A stretch of DNA of 64,000 nucleotides, taken from Leguminivora glycinivorella (taxonomy: Eukaryota > Arthropoda > Insecta > Lepidoptera > Tortricidae). The notes under the pieces were generated by a model. It was not told where the DNA came from. It did no database searches and saw only the letters and a list, made by a program, of their open reading frames with translations. Positions 20,194 to 30,719 of this stretch are shown in pieces (position 1 is the stretch's first letter; each line of letters begins with the position of its first letter). The stretch covers positions 682,001 through 746,000 of the forward strand of contig NC_062975.1 in the NCBI RefSeq assembly GCF_023078275.1, in the 5' to 3' direction. The translations under genes and the position numbers were made by a program.

Positions 20194-20436
20194 GACGACC
20201 TGTCTGGCTCAGTCGGTAGTAACCCTGCCTGCTAAGCCGCGGTCTTGGGTTCGAATCCCGGTAAGGGCATTTATTTGTGTGATGAGCACAGATATTTGTT
20301 ACCGAGTCATGGATGTTTTCTATGTATATAAGTAAGTATTTATATCGTCGCTTAGCACCCATAGTACAAGCTTTGCTTAGTTTGGGGCTAAGTTGATCTG
20401 TGTAAGGTGTCCCCAATATTTATTAATTTATTTTAT
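20194..20436 (+). mobile_element. tRNA-headed SINE, copy 1
   Basis: The head holds pol III box A (TGGCTCAGTCGG) and box B (GGTTCGAATCC) about 40 nt apart. A shared body follows (GTGATGAGCACAGATATTTG, CATGGATGTTTTCTATGTAT) and a TTTA-rich tail. Copies: 39962-40216 and 63184-63242, both minus strand. The head does not fold as a normal tRNA and continues into the body, so it is a SINE. Confidence 0.85.
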
Positions 20437-20700
20437 CTATTTCATTAAACATTGGCTTAAATTTTCACGATTATTAGTATCTGGACTCTAGAGTCTTCTC
20501 CGAGACCACGGAGACAACACCGTCCCTGATACGTCGGAGATGGAGATCAGTTTAATCAAAGACATATATAACTCCGTATAGACAGATAAAGTCTAAGAAA
20601 AAAACGTACCTCAGTACCATACAGAAAAAGGTACGGTGGCCTAGATGGCATTACACCTTTGGGGTACGCTCAGCTAGATGGCGCTAATGGGTTCCCTCTA

Positions 20701-21698
20701 TGTGGCATAACTTTATTTGTCCGAAACGCTTTTGTCATAACAGATTTGGCATAATCGATTTTTGCCGAATGTTAATGTGGCATAAACATTGTTTGCTATA
20801 ATTCACGATATTTCGAATATTATTTTGTCCGAAAATATATTGGCCTACTATTATTGAGGCCGAGTGTCATTAGGAAGAAATTGGATGAGCATAAATATTT
20901 TTGGCATACATCCCATTATCCGAAACTTATTTCGCATACATTTTTCGTTTATCAGAAATGCGCTTTTAGGGAAAAATGGTTATACTAGGATAGAATTGCG
21001 AACTCTACAGATACTCACTGCTCCAGAAAAATGGGTTAGGTTAGGTTTGATCTGCGACTATTACAGAAAACCACCGCTAGGGAAAAGTGGGTTAGATTAG
21101 GTTAGAACTGCGACCTCAACAAACACGCACCGCTAGGGAAAAATGGGTTAGGTTAGAACTGCGACCTCAACAGAAAAGCACCGCTAGGGAAAAATGGGTT
21201 ACGTTAGGTTAGAACTGCGACCACAACAGAAAACTACCGCTAGGAAAAAGTGGGTTAGGTTAGCTTACAACTGTGACCACAACAAAAACGCACTGCTAGG
21301 TAAAAGTGAAACAAAAATAAAACAATAACGTTTATAATTTTAAACGTTTATTTTTTAATTAGATCGTTATTGCTCCAATAATGTTGTAATACTGGTAGTA
21401 ACCATTTTTTATTTATATACAAAAGAATATATAATGGTAAGATTCGACCTATACTGATGTTATGCCAGAATAAATTCGGCAAAACATTAAATCGGAACAC
21501 TAAGTTTATGCACATAAAATTTATGCGTAAATATGATTCGGAGCACCAAATTTATGTACAAAGAATATTCGGACTAATCACAATCTGCCTAAACAGATTA
21601 TGCTAAACTTGACTATGCCATACCAGTTTATGCACAAAGCCAATTATGACTAAATCGATTATGCACAATAGAATTATTCATAAAAAAATTATGCCACA
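20701..21698. mobile_element. 998-bp element with TGTGGCATAA ends
   Basis: TGTGGCATAA at 20701-20710 recurs inverted as TTATGCCACA at 21689-21698. Between them are many scattered TTTGGCATAA / TTATGCC / TCCGAA words. The centre (20960-21310) is a tandem array. No ORF encodes a transposase. Probably a non-autonomous element; class unknown. Confidence 0.55.
20960..21310 (+). repeat. Tandem repeat, about 60-bp unit, six diverged copies
   Basis: Each unit has CACCGCTAGGGAAAAATGGG, TTAGGTTAG and AACTGCGACCTCAACA. Spacing between GCTAGG words is about 57-62 bp. The GGTTAGGTTAG core resembles two insect telomere repeats, but the rest of the unit does not. Confidence 0.8.
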
Positions 21699-21879
21699 AC
21701 AGGGTGAACCGTTCAAAACTTTTAAGCTTGTGTCGAGAGATGGCAGTATATCCACTGTGATTACACATTTTACTTTGACAGTAACTCTCTACAATACTCG
21801 ATCCTCTTTGGGTTAATATGTAGTGATAGGCGATTAAGTCCCAACTTAAAAATTATTATGAATTGAACATGTCTTGAAA

Positions 21880-21988
21880 TAAAACTATGGAAACGTCGGG
21901 ATGTATTTTAAATTCATTATACGCGATTTAATCCGTTTCCATAGTTTTATTTCATGAGTAACTATCGCGGTAACCGAAGACAATATTA
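21880..21988 (-). repeat. Fragment of the GGATTAAATCGCG repeat family
   Basis: ACTATGGAAACGTCGGGATG, then the inverted AATCCGTTTCCATAGTTTTA and ACTATCGCGGTAACCGAAGA; these match 12755-12800 in the opposite orientation. Confidence 0.6.
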
Positions 21989-22482
21989 AACATGTCTTGT
22001 CTTGAAATTTCTTCCTAGAATAACGAGTATACTGTGGCTGTAACTTGCTTATTTATATTCTTCTTTCTTCTTTTTGTAGCAAGTTTTTTTCTAACTGAAT
22101 AGTTTATATTTTCAGTCAATTGAGTTTATAAGTTTTAGCCTCTTCAAAACATGGCAGCCAAATTAAACACGCGAAATGAAAACGAAATCAACACATTATT
22201 TTCAGCGTAATGTTCATATGAGGAGGCTTTTTAAAAAGCTGTGCAATTAATATCGCGAGGCGGCTGCAATATGCTCTCCGCCATTGCTAAAGCAGGAGAC
22301 ACATTGAGAGAGTAAATAAGTCCAAAATACATGTTTATGTATTTATTTATCATCAATTACCTAAGGCTGAAAGGAAAAATATTTTAGGAACCATACACCA
22401 TGTCCAATTGTCCATACCACAAAATGGTTATATGCTACTTGAAAATATACTTATATCTTACCTTATTACTAACTTTGTCATA
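21989..22482. other. Left flank of the Penelope array, no gene seen
   Basis: AT-rich, with short frames only. Its last bases lead into the 12-bp target duplication at 22483. Confidence 0.5.
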
Positions 22483-22494
22483 AGTAATAAATAA
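22483..22494. repeat. Target-site duplication, left copy
   Basis: AGTAATAAATAA, identical to 37065-37076. It marks the left edge of the whole array. Confidence 0.85.
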
Positions 22495-22669
22495 TCGTAA
22501 ACTAGAACTTTCCTTTGCTAATCCGCGAATAGATAACGTGCAAGTCAATCAGTGCTAACCTGTTATAATTACTTGCGTATTTTTACATGCAATTAATTTT
22601 CCCACCCTCCCACCGCAAAATAAAAATAAATACGCAAATAAATATAACAACCCACCACCAAAAATACAA

Positions 22670-22714
22670 AACTCGACACGTGTTTCGCCTCTCTACGAGG
22701 CATCCTCAGGAGCT
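22670..22714 (-). ncRNA. Hammerhead ribozyme, unit 1
   Basis: On the minus strand: AGCTC (stem I, pairs GAGTT), core CTGAGGA, one extra T, stem II GCCTC/GAGGC with loop GTAGA, core GAAA, stem III ACACGTGT and the cleavage triplet GTC. Stem III is fully palindromic with no loop, so activity would need two molecules, as reported for small hammerheads of Penelope-like elements. Confidence 0.75.
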
Positions 22715-24739
22715 GATGTTGACGGCCCGAAGTCCCGCAACTGACTGATCGTCCCCAGAATGGTCGGCCATATTTATACTTTGTCCATCCCCCCTACCAA
22801 GCAAGTTAGATGGAAAAATTCGTAATAACGGCGATGACGCAACATTCAACTGCTCATTAAGGATTAACCCCCTATTGTTGTACCTAATTATCTCCAACTG
22901 TTCCAGAACCCCCAAACGCAGCCCTTTCTCACATACATGTAAAACATCAAAAGAATGATTCTCTGATACAGTATGGTCACTCTCTATCAAATGCTTTGCA
23001 AAATTGGATCTCTCTGGATGGTTGTGCCTGTATGATGCCATATGCTCCTTATACCTAGTAGTGAAATTGCGGCCTGTTTGGCCCACGTACACTTTGTTAC
23101 AAACATCACAGCTCAACTTATAAACCCCAGATTTTTTCCCTTTCTCGATCCTATCTTTGCCGTTACAAAGCTTGGAGTGCAAAGTGTTATTTGTCCTAAA
23201 GGCCACAGGAATGCCGTTTGACTTCAAAATCTTATAAATGTCCTCTGACACTTTGCCAACATAAGTAATGCTCGCTTGACACCTCTTAACCGGTTCAGAA
23301 GGACGTGCCGCATACAACATATTGTTAACCATAACCATTCGCTTCTTTCTGATGATGCCATCAACGATTGATTTATCATAACCGTTCGAAACTGCCAAGT
23401 GGTAAATAATGTCCAATTCGGCTCGATAGTGTTCTTCAGAAAGAGGCACAGACAACATCCTATGCACATAACAGTGAAAAGCGGCCAACCTATGCTGCCA
23501 AGGGTGTGTAGAAGAAGCTGGTATAACTGTATCAGTATGTGTAGGCTTGCGGTAAATTTGAAATTGATGGCTATTATTAACTCTAGTAATGGTCAAATCT
23601 AGAAAATTCAATGACTTGTCTTGCTCTAGTTCCTTCTTAAACTTGATCTTTGGATGTTTACTATTAAGCCCAGTAACAAATTCATCCAGCAGGTCCATAC
23701 TCCCCGTCCAACAAATAATCAAATCATCTACGTATCTGAAGTAATACAATATATTATCATTCCCTGCAATATGCTGGTTCTCAAAGTGGTCCATAAAGAT
23801 ATCCGCCATTAGAGGACTCAGTGGAGAACCCATGGCTAAACCATCACTTTGCAAATAATACTGTCCCCCGAATCTAAAATAATTATGTTTCATACATATA
23901 GCAGTTAGATCTATCAACTCATCTACCTCCCCTGGATGTAAACGTTGCTTTTCAAAAAGGTCCCTTAGAATATCCAAAGTTTCCCCATACGGCACATTCG
24001 TAAACAAACTATCTACATCCAACGAAAGCAAGACAGCATTCTCCGGAATAATAATATCTTTGATCTTTTCTATTAACTGCAAACTATTCCTCAAACAAAA
24101 CTTCGGCCGGAACTGAGACTTTTCTCTAATAATGTGATTCAACCTCTTAGCTAGATTATAAGTTGGTGCACCCAAATATGAGACCACTGGACGAACTGGA
24201 ATGTTATCCTTATGAATCTTAGGTAGCCCATAAAGAATAGGAGCTCGTGGATTCATTGGCACAACCATGCTCTTCTGATGTTCAGTTTCAAAAACAAACA
24301 TAGAGTTCTTAATTGCCTGTCTCAGATCTTTCTGGAATCCTGGAGTTGGGTCTCTCTGCAAACTCGAAAAGCCATCACCTTGAATCAGATCAAGAACTTT
24401 CTGATTATAACTTCCTTTCTCCATAATAACAATGCAATTTCCTTTGTCTGCTTTCGAAACTACCAAATCATTTTCTCGCACTTTCCGTTGAATAGTTCTC
24501 AGTGCCAAACCATCAGAACTAAATCCACCACCCTGTGCCGGAACAGTACTCTTAATAACATTGGCCACCATGGTCTTGGTATCTAAATCACCACGGCCCC
24601 GCACTATCGCTACCTCTGAATCTACAGCCAAATTCTCTAACGTCCCCTGAGTTATTTTTGGCTGGAAATTATATTTCAACCCTTTTCCTAAAAGCTCTAC
24701 TTCATTCTCCGAAAACTCCACATCAGTTAAATTTTTCAC
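22706..24739 (-). CDS. Penelope RT plus GIY-YIG endonuclease, unit 1 (677 codons)
   Basis: The RT has motif A LDVD at residues 240-243, the GSPLSPLMADIF block, and the catalytic YVDD at 336-339. The GIY-YIG nuclease follows: GVY at 538-540, CDVC at 544-547, YVG at 551-553 and RYKEH, with CxxC and HxxxH residues that could bind zinc. This pairing defines Penelope-like elements; the nuclease nicks the target and the RT primes on it. The frame starts with GTG, not ATG, right after the stop of the 165-codon frame; in-frame sequence is open about 75 nt further upstream. So it is probably the C-terminal part of one longer protein. The last 23 codons read into the ribozyme because of a six-C run near 22790; unit 2 has five. 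Confidence 0.9.
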   Translation of the reverse strand: MKNLTDVEFSENEVELLGKGLKYNFQPKITQGTLENLAVDSEVAIVRGRGDLDTKTMVANVIKSTVPAQGGGFSSDGLALRTIQRKVRENDLVVSKADKGNCIVIMEKGSYNQKVLDLIQGDGFSSLQRDPTPGFQKDLRQAIKNSMFVFETEHQKSMVVPMNPRAPILYGLPKIHKDNIPVRPVVSYLGAPTYNLAKRLNHIIREKSQFRPKFCLRNSLQLIEKIKDIIIPENAVLLSLDVDSLFTNVPYGETLDILRDLFEKQRLHPGEVDELIDLTAICMKHNYFRFGGQYYLQSDGLAMGSPLSPLMADIFMDHFENQHIAGNDNILYYFRYVDDLIICWTGSMDLLDEFVTGLNSKHPKIKFKKELEQDKSLNFLDLTITRVNNSHQFQIYRKPTHTDTVIPASSTHPWQHRLAAFHCYVHRMLSVPLSEEHYRAELDIIYHLAVSNGYDKSIVDGIIRKKRMVMVNNMLYAARPSEPVKRCQASITYVGKVSEDIYKILKSNGIPVAFRTNNTLHSKLCNGKDRIEKGKKSGVYKLSCDVCNKVYVGQTGRNFTTRYKEHMASYRHNHPERSNFAKHLIESDHTVSENHSFDVLHVCEKGLRLGVLEQLEIIRYNNRGLILNEQLNVASSPLLRIFPSNLLGRGDGQSINMADHSGDDQSVAGLRAVNISS

Positions 24740-25233
24740 ACGAGGATGGAAGTCATGGTGAGGTGTTGGTTCCGTTTCCCTCCCCTCAAAAACGAACTCG
24801 ACTCCGTTAACCTACGCAATTTGTTTAGCTGAGTAGTATACATCTCATGTGCAAGTTCAGAAGCAAAGTATCTCGCCTTTTGGTCTAGGATATCAAACTC
24901 GAGATTATGCAACTTAAATGAGAGTTCAGAATACAACACTTTAAGATGCAGTTTCAAATTATCTCTAACCGAAAACCAATGGCGAGATTCTTCGTTCAAC
25001 CAAATTCTCTGAGCCCTACTAACAGCCAACTTAGCAGCCCTCGAATTGCTACTACAACGCAACTGGATGTAATTAGGCACAACGTTCAAACGCTTGCACT
25101 GTTGATTAAACCACACATTCTGGACAGCTGCACGATGTTGTTTGGTTAGTTTGACATAAAGTCGTGCCTGTTCGGCCACGCTAGCCGTTTTCAAATAATC
25201 GATGGAATCAGGCGTTACTTTGCGGAAATCCAT
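24736..25233 (-). CDS. Penelope N-terminal frame, unit 1 (165 codons)
   Basis: ATG at 25233 follows the linker. The protein (MDFRKVTPDSIDYLK...) is basic and helical, with LDQKARYFASELAHEMYTT near the end. I see no named domain; it fits the region N-terminal to RT in Penelope proteins. It ends in the stop at 24736-24738, which overlaps the next frame by 4 bp in the -1 direction. A frame change at or after about 24811 would join it to the RT. The same arrangement occurs in units 1, 2, 3 and 6, so it is inherited from the source copy. Confidence 0.75.
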   Translation of the reverse strand: MDFRKVTPDSIDYLKTASVAEQARLYVKLTKQHRAAVQNVWFNQQCKRLNVVPNYIQLRCSSNSRAAKLAVSRAQRIWLNEESRHWFSVRDNLKLHLKVLYSELSFKLHNLEFDILDQKARYFASELAHEMYTTQLNKLRRLTESSSFLRGGKRNQHLTMTSILV

Positions 25234-25413
25234 GTTAATCGTAAACTAGAACTTTCCTTTGCTAATCCGCGAATAGATAACGTGCAAGTCAATCAGTGCT
25301 AACCTGTTATAATTACTTGCGTATTTTTACATGCAATTAATTTTCCCACCCTCCCACCGCAAAATAAAAATAAATACGCAAATAAATATAACAACCCACC
25401 ACCAAAAATACAA

Positions 25414-25458
25414 AACTCGACACGTGTTTCGCCTCTCTACGAGGCATCCTCAGGAGCT
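25414..25458 (-). ncRNA. Hammerhead ribozyme, unit 2
   Basis: Same 45 bases as 22670-22714. It lies in the link between units 1 and 2, so self-cleavage of a tandem transcript here would release unit-length RNA. Confidence 0.75.
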
Positions 25459-25517
25459 GATGTTGACGGCCCGAAGTCCCGCAACTGACTGATCGTCCCC
25501 AGAATGGTCGGCCATAT

Positions 25518-27482
25518 TTATACTTTGTCCATCCCCCTACCAAGCAAGTTAGATGGAAAAATTCGTAATAACGGCGATGACGCAACATTCAACTGCTCAT
25601 TAAGGATTAACCCCCTATTGTTGTACCTAATTATCTCCAACTGTTCCAGAACCCCCAAACGCAGCCCTTTCTCACATACATGTAAAACATCAAAAGAATG
25701 ATTCTCTGATACAGTATGGTCACTCTCTATCAAATGCTTTGCAAAATTGGATCTCTCTGGATGGTTGTGCCTGTATGATGCCATATGCTCCTTATACCTA
25801 GTAGTGAAATTGCGGCCTGTTTGGCCCACGTACACTTTGTTACAAACATCACAGCTCAACTTATAAACCCCAGATTTTTTCCCTTTCTCGATCCTATCTT
25901 TGCCGTTACAAAGCTTGGAGTGCAAAGTGTTATTTGTCCTAAAGGCCACAGGAATGCCGTTTGACTTCAAAATCTTATAAATGTCCTCTGACACTTTGCC
26001 AACATAAGTAATGCTCGCTTGACACCTCTTAACCGGTTCAGAAGGACGTGCCGCATACAACATATTGTTAACCATAACCATTCGCTTCTTTCTGATGATG
26101 CCATCAACGATTGATTTATCATAACCGTTCGAAACTGCCAAGTGGTAAATAATGTCCAATTCGGCTCGATAGTGTTCTTCAGAAAGAGGCACAGACAACA
26201 TCCTATGCACATAACAGTGAAAAGCGGCCAACCTATGCTGCCAAGGGTGTGTAGAAGAAGCTGGTATAACTGTATCAGTATGTGTAGGCTTGCGGTAAAT
26301 TTGAAATTGATGGCTATTATTAACTCTAGTAATGGTCAAATCTAGAAAATTCAATGACTTGTCTTGCTCTAGTTCCTTCTTAAACTTGATCTTTGGATGT
26401 TTACTATTAAGCCCAGTAACAAATTCATCCAGCAGGTCCATACTCCCCGTCCAACAAATAATCAAATCATCTACGTATCTGAAGTAATACAATATATTAT
26501 CATTCCCTGCAATATGCTGGTTCTCAAAGTGGTCCATAAAGATATCCGCCATTAGAGGACTCAGTGGAGAACCCATGGCTAAACCATCACTTTGCAAATA
26601 ATACTGTCCCCCGAATCTAAAATAATTATGTTTCATACATATAGCAGTTAGATCTATCAACTCATCTACCTCCCCTGGATGTAAACGTTGCTTTTCAAAA
26701 AGGTCCCTTAGAATATCCAAAGTTTCCCCATACGGCACATTCGTAAACAAACTATCTACATCCAACGAAAGCAAGACAGCATTCTCCGGAATAATAATAT
26801 CTTTGATCTTTTCTATTAACTGCAAACTATTCCTCAAACAAAACTTCGGCCGGAACTGAGACTTTTCTCTAATAATGTGATTCAACCTCTTAGCTAGATT
26901 ATAAGTTGGTGCACCCAAATATGAGACCACTGGACGAACTGGAATGTTATCCTTATGAATCTTAGGTAGCCCATAAAGAATAGGAGCTCGTGGATTCATT
27001 GGCACAACCATGCTCTTCTGATGTTCAGTTTCAAAAACAAACATAGAGTTCTTAATTGCCTGTCTCAGATCTTTCTGGAATCCTGGAGTTGGGTCTCTCT
27101 GCAAACTCGAAAAGCCATCACCTTGAATCAGATCAAGAACTTTCTGATTATAACTTCCTTTCTCCATAATAACAATGCAATTTCCTTTGTCTGCTTTCGA
27201 AACTACCAAATCATTTTCTCGCACTTTCCGTTGAATAGTTCTCAGTGCCAAACCATCAGAACTAAATCCACCACCCTGTGCCGGAACAGTACTCTTAATA
27301 ACATTGGCCACCATGGTCTTGGTATCTAAATCACCACGGCCCCGCACTATCGCTACCTCTGAATCTACAGCCAAATTCTCTAACGTCCCCTGAGTTATTT
27401 TTGGCTGGAAATTATATTTCAACCCTTTTCCTAAAAGCTCTACTTCATTCTCCGAAAACTCCACATCAGTTAAATTTTTCAC
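25518..27482 (-). CDS. Penelope RT plus GIY-YIG endonuclease, unit 2 (654 codons)
   Basis: Same protein as unit 1 over all catalytic motifs (LDVD, YVDD, GVY, YVG). It ends GRGMDKV because a five-C run near 25535 keeps a different frame from unit 1's six C. Which end is ancestral is unclear; the plus-strand unit 5 also ends GRGMDKV, so this is the likelier form. Confidence 0.88.
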   Translation of the reverse strand: MKNLTDVEFSENEVELLGKGLKYNFQPKITQGTLENLAVDSEVAIVRGRGDLDTKTMVANVIKSTVPAQGGGFSSDGLALRTIQRKVRENDLVVSKADKGNCIVIMEKGSYNQKVLDLIQGDGFSSLQRDPTPGFQKDLRQAIKNSMFVFETEHQKSMVVPMNPRAPILYGLPKIHKDNIPVRPVVSYLGAPTYNLAKRLNHIIREKSQFRPKFCLRNSLQLIEKIKDIIIPENAVLLSLDVDSLFTNVPYGETLDILRDLFEKQRLHPGEVDELIDLTAICMKHNYFRFGGQYYLQSDGLAMGSPLSPLMADIFMDHFENQHIAGNDNILYYFRYVDDLIICWTGSMDLLDEFVTGLNSKHPKIKFKKELEQDKSLNFLDLTITRVNNSHQFQIYRKPTHTDTVIPASSTHPWQHRLAAFHCYVHRMLSVPLSEEHYRAELDIIYHLAVSNGYDKSIVDGIIRKKRMVMVNNMLYAARPSEPVKRCQASITYVGKVSEDIYKILKSNGIPVAFRTNNTLHSKLCNGKDRIEKGKKSGVYKLSCDVCNKVYVGQTGRNFTTRYKEHMASYRHNHPERSNFAKHLIESDHTVSENHSFDVLHVCEKGLRLGVLEQLEIIRYNNRGLILNEQLNVASSPLLRIFPSNLLGRGMDKV

Positions 27483-27976
27483 ACGAGGATGGAAGTCATG
27501 GTGAGGTGTTGGTTCCGTTTCCCTCCCCTCAAAAACGAACTCGACTCCGTTAACCTACGCAATTTGTTTAGCTGAGTAGTATACATCTCATGTGCAAGTT
27601 CAGAAGCAAAGTATCTCGCCTTTTGGTCTAGGATATCAAACTCGAGATTATGCAACTTAAATGAGAGTTCAGAATACAACACTTTAAGATGCAGTTTCAA
27701 ATTATCTCTAACCGAAAACCAATGGCGAGATTCTTCGTTCAACCAAATTCTCTGAGCCCTACTAACAGCCAACTTAGCAGCCCTCGAATTGCTACTACAA
27801 CGCAACTGGATGTAATTAGGCACAACGTTCAAACGCTTGCACTGTTGATTAAACCACACATTCTGGACAGCTGCACGATGTTGTTTGGTTAGTTTGACAT
27901 AAAGTCGTGCCTGTTCGGCCACGCTAGCCGTTTTCAAATAATCGATGGAATCAGGCGTTACTTTGCGGAAATCCAT
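27479..27976 (-). CDS. Penelope N-terminal frame, unit 2
   Basis: Identical in translation to 24736-25233, with the same 4-bp overlap with the following frame. Confidence 0.75.
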   Translation of the reverse strand: MDFRKVTPDSIDYLKTASVAEQARLYVKLTKQHRAAVQNVWFNQQCKRLNVVPNYIQLRCSSNSRAAKLAVSRAQRIWLNEESRHWFSVRDNLKLHLKVLYSELSFKLHNLEFDILDQKARYFASELAHEMYTTQLNKLRRLTESSSFLRGGKRNQHLTMTSILV

Positions 27977-28156
27977 GTTAATCGTAAACTAGAACTTTCC
28001 TTTGCTAATCCGCGAATAGATAACGTGCAAGTCAATCAGTGCTAACCTGTTATAATTACTTGCGTATTTTTACATGCAATTAATTTTCCCACCCTCCCAC
28101 CGCAAAATAAAAATAAATACGCAAATAAATATAACAACCCACCACCAAAAATACAA

Positions 28157-28201
28157 AACTCGACACGTGTTTCGCCTCTCTACGAGGCATCCTCAGGAGC
28201 T
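28157..28201 (-). ncRNA. Hammerhead ribozyme, unit 3
   Basis: Same sequence as unit 1's ribozyme, in the link between units 2 and 3. Confidence 0.75.
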
Positions 28202-28350
28202 GATGTTGACGGCCCGAAGTCCCGCAACTGACTGATCGTCCCCAGAATGGTCGGCCATATTTATACTTTGTCCATCCCCCCTACCAAGCAAGTTAGATGG
28301 AAAAATTCGTAATAACGGCGATGACGCAACATTCAACTGCTCATTAAGGA

Positions 28351-30225
28351 TTAACCCCTATTGTTGTACCTAATTATCTCCAACTGTTCCAGAACCCCCA
28401 AACGCAGCCCTTTCTCACATACATGTAAAACATCAAAAGAATGATTCTCTGATACAGTATGGTCACTCTCTATCAAATGCTTTGCAAAATTGGATCTCTC
28501 TGGATGGTTGTGCCTGTATGATGCCATATGCTCCTTATACCTAGTAGTGAAATTGCGGCCTGTTTGGCCCACGTACACTTTGTTACAAACATCACAGCTC
28601 AACTTATAAACCCCAGATTTTTTCCCTTTCTCGATCCTATCTTTGCCGTTACAAAGCTTGGAGTGCAAAGTGTTATTTGTCCTAAAGGCCACAGGAATGC
28701 CGTTTGACTTCAAAATCTTATAAATGTCCTCTGACACTTTGCCAACATAAGTAATGCTCGCTTGACACCTCTTAACCGGTTCAGAAGGACGTGCCGCATA
28801 CAACATATTGTTAACCATAACCATTCGCTTCTTTCTGATGATGCCATCAACGATTGATTTATCATAACCGTTCGAAACTGCCAAGTGGTAAATAATGTCC
28901 AATTCGGCTCGATAGTGTTCTTCAGAAAGAGGCACAGACAACATCCTATGCACATAACAGTGAAAAGCGGCCAACCTATGCTGCCAAGGGTGTGTAGAAG
29001 AAGCTGGTATAACTGTATCAGTATGTGTAGGCTTGCGGTAAATTTGAAATTGATGGCTATTATTAACTCTAGTAATGGTCAAATCTAGAAAATTCAATGA
29101 CTTGTCTTGCTCTAGTTCCTTCTTAAACTTGATCTTTGGATGTTTACTATTAAGCCCAGTAACAAATTCATCCAGCAGGTCCATACTCCCCGTCCAACAA
29201 ATAATCAAATCATCTACGTATCTGAAGTAATACAATATATTATCATTCCCTGCAATATGCTGGTTCTCAAAGTGGTCCATAAAGATATCCGCCATTAGAG
29301 GACTCAGTGGAGAACCCATGGCTAAACCATCACTTTGCAAATAATACTGTCCCCCGAATCTAAAATAATTATGTTTCATACATATAGCAGTTAGATCTAT
29401 CAACTCATCTACCTCCCCTGGATGTAAACGTTGCTTTTCAAAAAGGTCCCTTAGAATATCCAAAGTTTCCCCATACGGCACATTCGTAAACAAACTATCT
29501 ACATCCAACGAAAGCAAGACAGCATTCTCCGGAATAATAATATCTTTGATCTTTTCTATTAACTGCAAACTATTCCTCAAACAAAACTTCGGCCGGAACT
29601 GAGACTTTTCTCTAATAATGTGATTCAACCTCTTAGCTAGATTATAAGTTGGTGCACCCAAATATGAGACCACTGGACGAACTGGAATGTTATCCTTATG
29701 AATCTTAGGTAGCCCATAAAGAATAGGAGCTCGTGGATTCATTGGCACAACCATGCTCTTCTGATGTTCAGTTTCAAAAACAAACATAGAGTTCTTAATT
29801 GCCTGTCTCAGATCTTTCTGGAATCCTGGAGTTGGGTCTCTCTGCAAACTCGAAAAGCCATCACCTTGAATCAGATCAAGAACTTTCTGATTATAACTTC
29901 CTTTCTCCATAATAACAATGCAATTTCCTTTGTCTGCTTTCGAAACTACCAAATCATTTTCTCGCACTTTCCGTTGAATAGTTCTCAGTGCCAAACCATC
30001 AGAACTAAATCCACCACCCTGTGCCGGAACAGTACTCTTAATAACATTGGCCACCATGGTCTTGGTATCTAAATCACCACGGCCCCGCACTATCGCTACC
30101 TCTGAATCTACAGCCAAATTCTCTAACGTCCCCTGAGTTATTTTTGGCTGGAAATTATATTTCAACCCTTTTCCTAAAAGCTCTACTTCATTCTCCGAAA
30201 ACTCCACATCAGTTAAATTTTTCAC
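28351..30225 (-). pseudogene. Penelope RT plus GIY-YIG, unit 3, frame-broken near the C-terminus
   Basis: The 624-codon frame keeps RT and the nuclease motifs but stops at NNRG because a C run near 28355 has four C where unit 1 has five. About 30 C-terminal codons are lost. The break is in a homopolymer and may be a sequencing error. Confidence 0.85.
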
Positions 30226-30719
30226 ACGAGGATGGAAGTCATGGTGAGGTGTTGGTTCCGTTTCCCTCCCCTCAAAAACGAACTCGACTCCGTTAACCTA
30301 CGCAATTTGTTTAGCTGAGTAGTATACATCTCATGTGCAAGTTCAGAAGCAAAGTATCTCGCCTTTTGGTCTAGGATATCAAACTCGAGATTATGCAACT
30401 TAAATGAGAGTTCAGAATACAACACTTTAAGATGCAGTTTCAAATTATCTCTAACCGAAAACCAATGGCGAGATTCTTCGTTCAACCAAATTCTCTGAGC
30501 CCTACTAACAGCCAACTTAGCAGCCCTCGAATTGCTACTACAACGCAACTGGATGTAATTAGGCACAACGTTCAAACGCTTGCACTGTTGATTAAACCAC
30601 ACATTCTGGACAGCTGCACGATGTTGTTTGGTTAGTTTGACATAAAGTCGTGCCTGTTCGGCCACGCTAGCCGTTTTCAAATAATCGATGGAATCAGGCG
30701 TTACTTTGCGGAAATCCAT
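30222..30719 (-). CDS. Penelope N-terminal frame, unit 3
   Basis: Same translation and same overlap as in units 1 and 2. Confidence 0.75.
   Translation of the reverse strand: MDFRKVTPDSIDYLKTASVAEQARLYVKLTKQHRAAVQNVWFNQQCKRLNVVPNYIQLRCSSNSRAAKLAVSRAQRIWLNEESRHWFSVRDNLKLHLKVLYSELSFKLHNLEFDILDQKARYFASELAHEMYTTQLNKLRRLTESSSFLRGGKRNQHLTMTSILV

Larger units (their letters stand above)
22495..25238 (-). mobile_element. Penelope unit 1, complete
   Basis: A 2744-bp unit. From its 5' (right) end it carries the N-terminal frame, the RT-endonuclease frame, a ribozyme and the AT-rich tail ending at the left target duplication. This is the only unit whose RT frame runs to 677 codons. Confidence 0.9.
25239..27981 (-). 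mobile_element. Penelope unit 2, complete
   Basis: A 2743-bp unit head-to-tail with unit 1. Same order as unit 1. The linker 25234-25517 between unit 1's N-terminal ATG and unit 2's RT stop holds the AT-rich tail and ribozyme. Confidence 0.9.

Noticed and set aside
20194..20270. A tRNA gene with boxes A and B
   Set aside because: The tRNA-like part runs into a shared SINE body and does not form proper arms; two more copies exist in the window.
20960..21310. Interstitial telomere (TTAGG)n
   Set aside because: Only two TTAGG words per 60-bp unit, within a larger unrelated repeat.
23224..23469. An 81-codon frame repeated in every Penelope unit
   Set aside because: It overlaps the RT frame on the same strand in another frame, and repeats only because the unit repeats.
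24278..24586. A 102-codon frame opposite the RT gene
   Set aside because: Antisense shadow of the RT frame; no domain.
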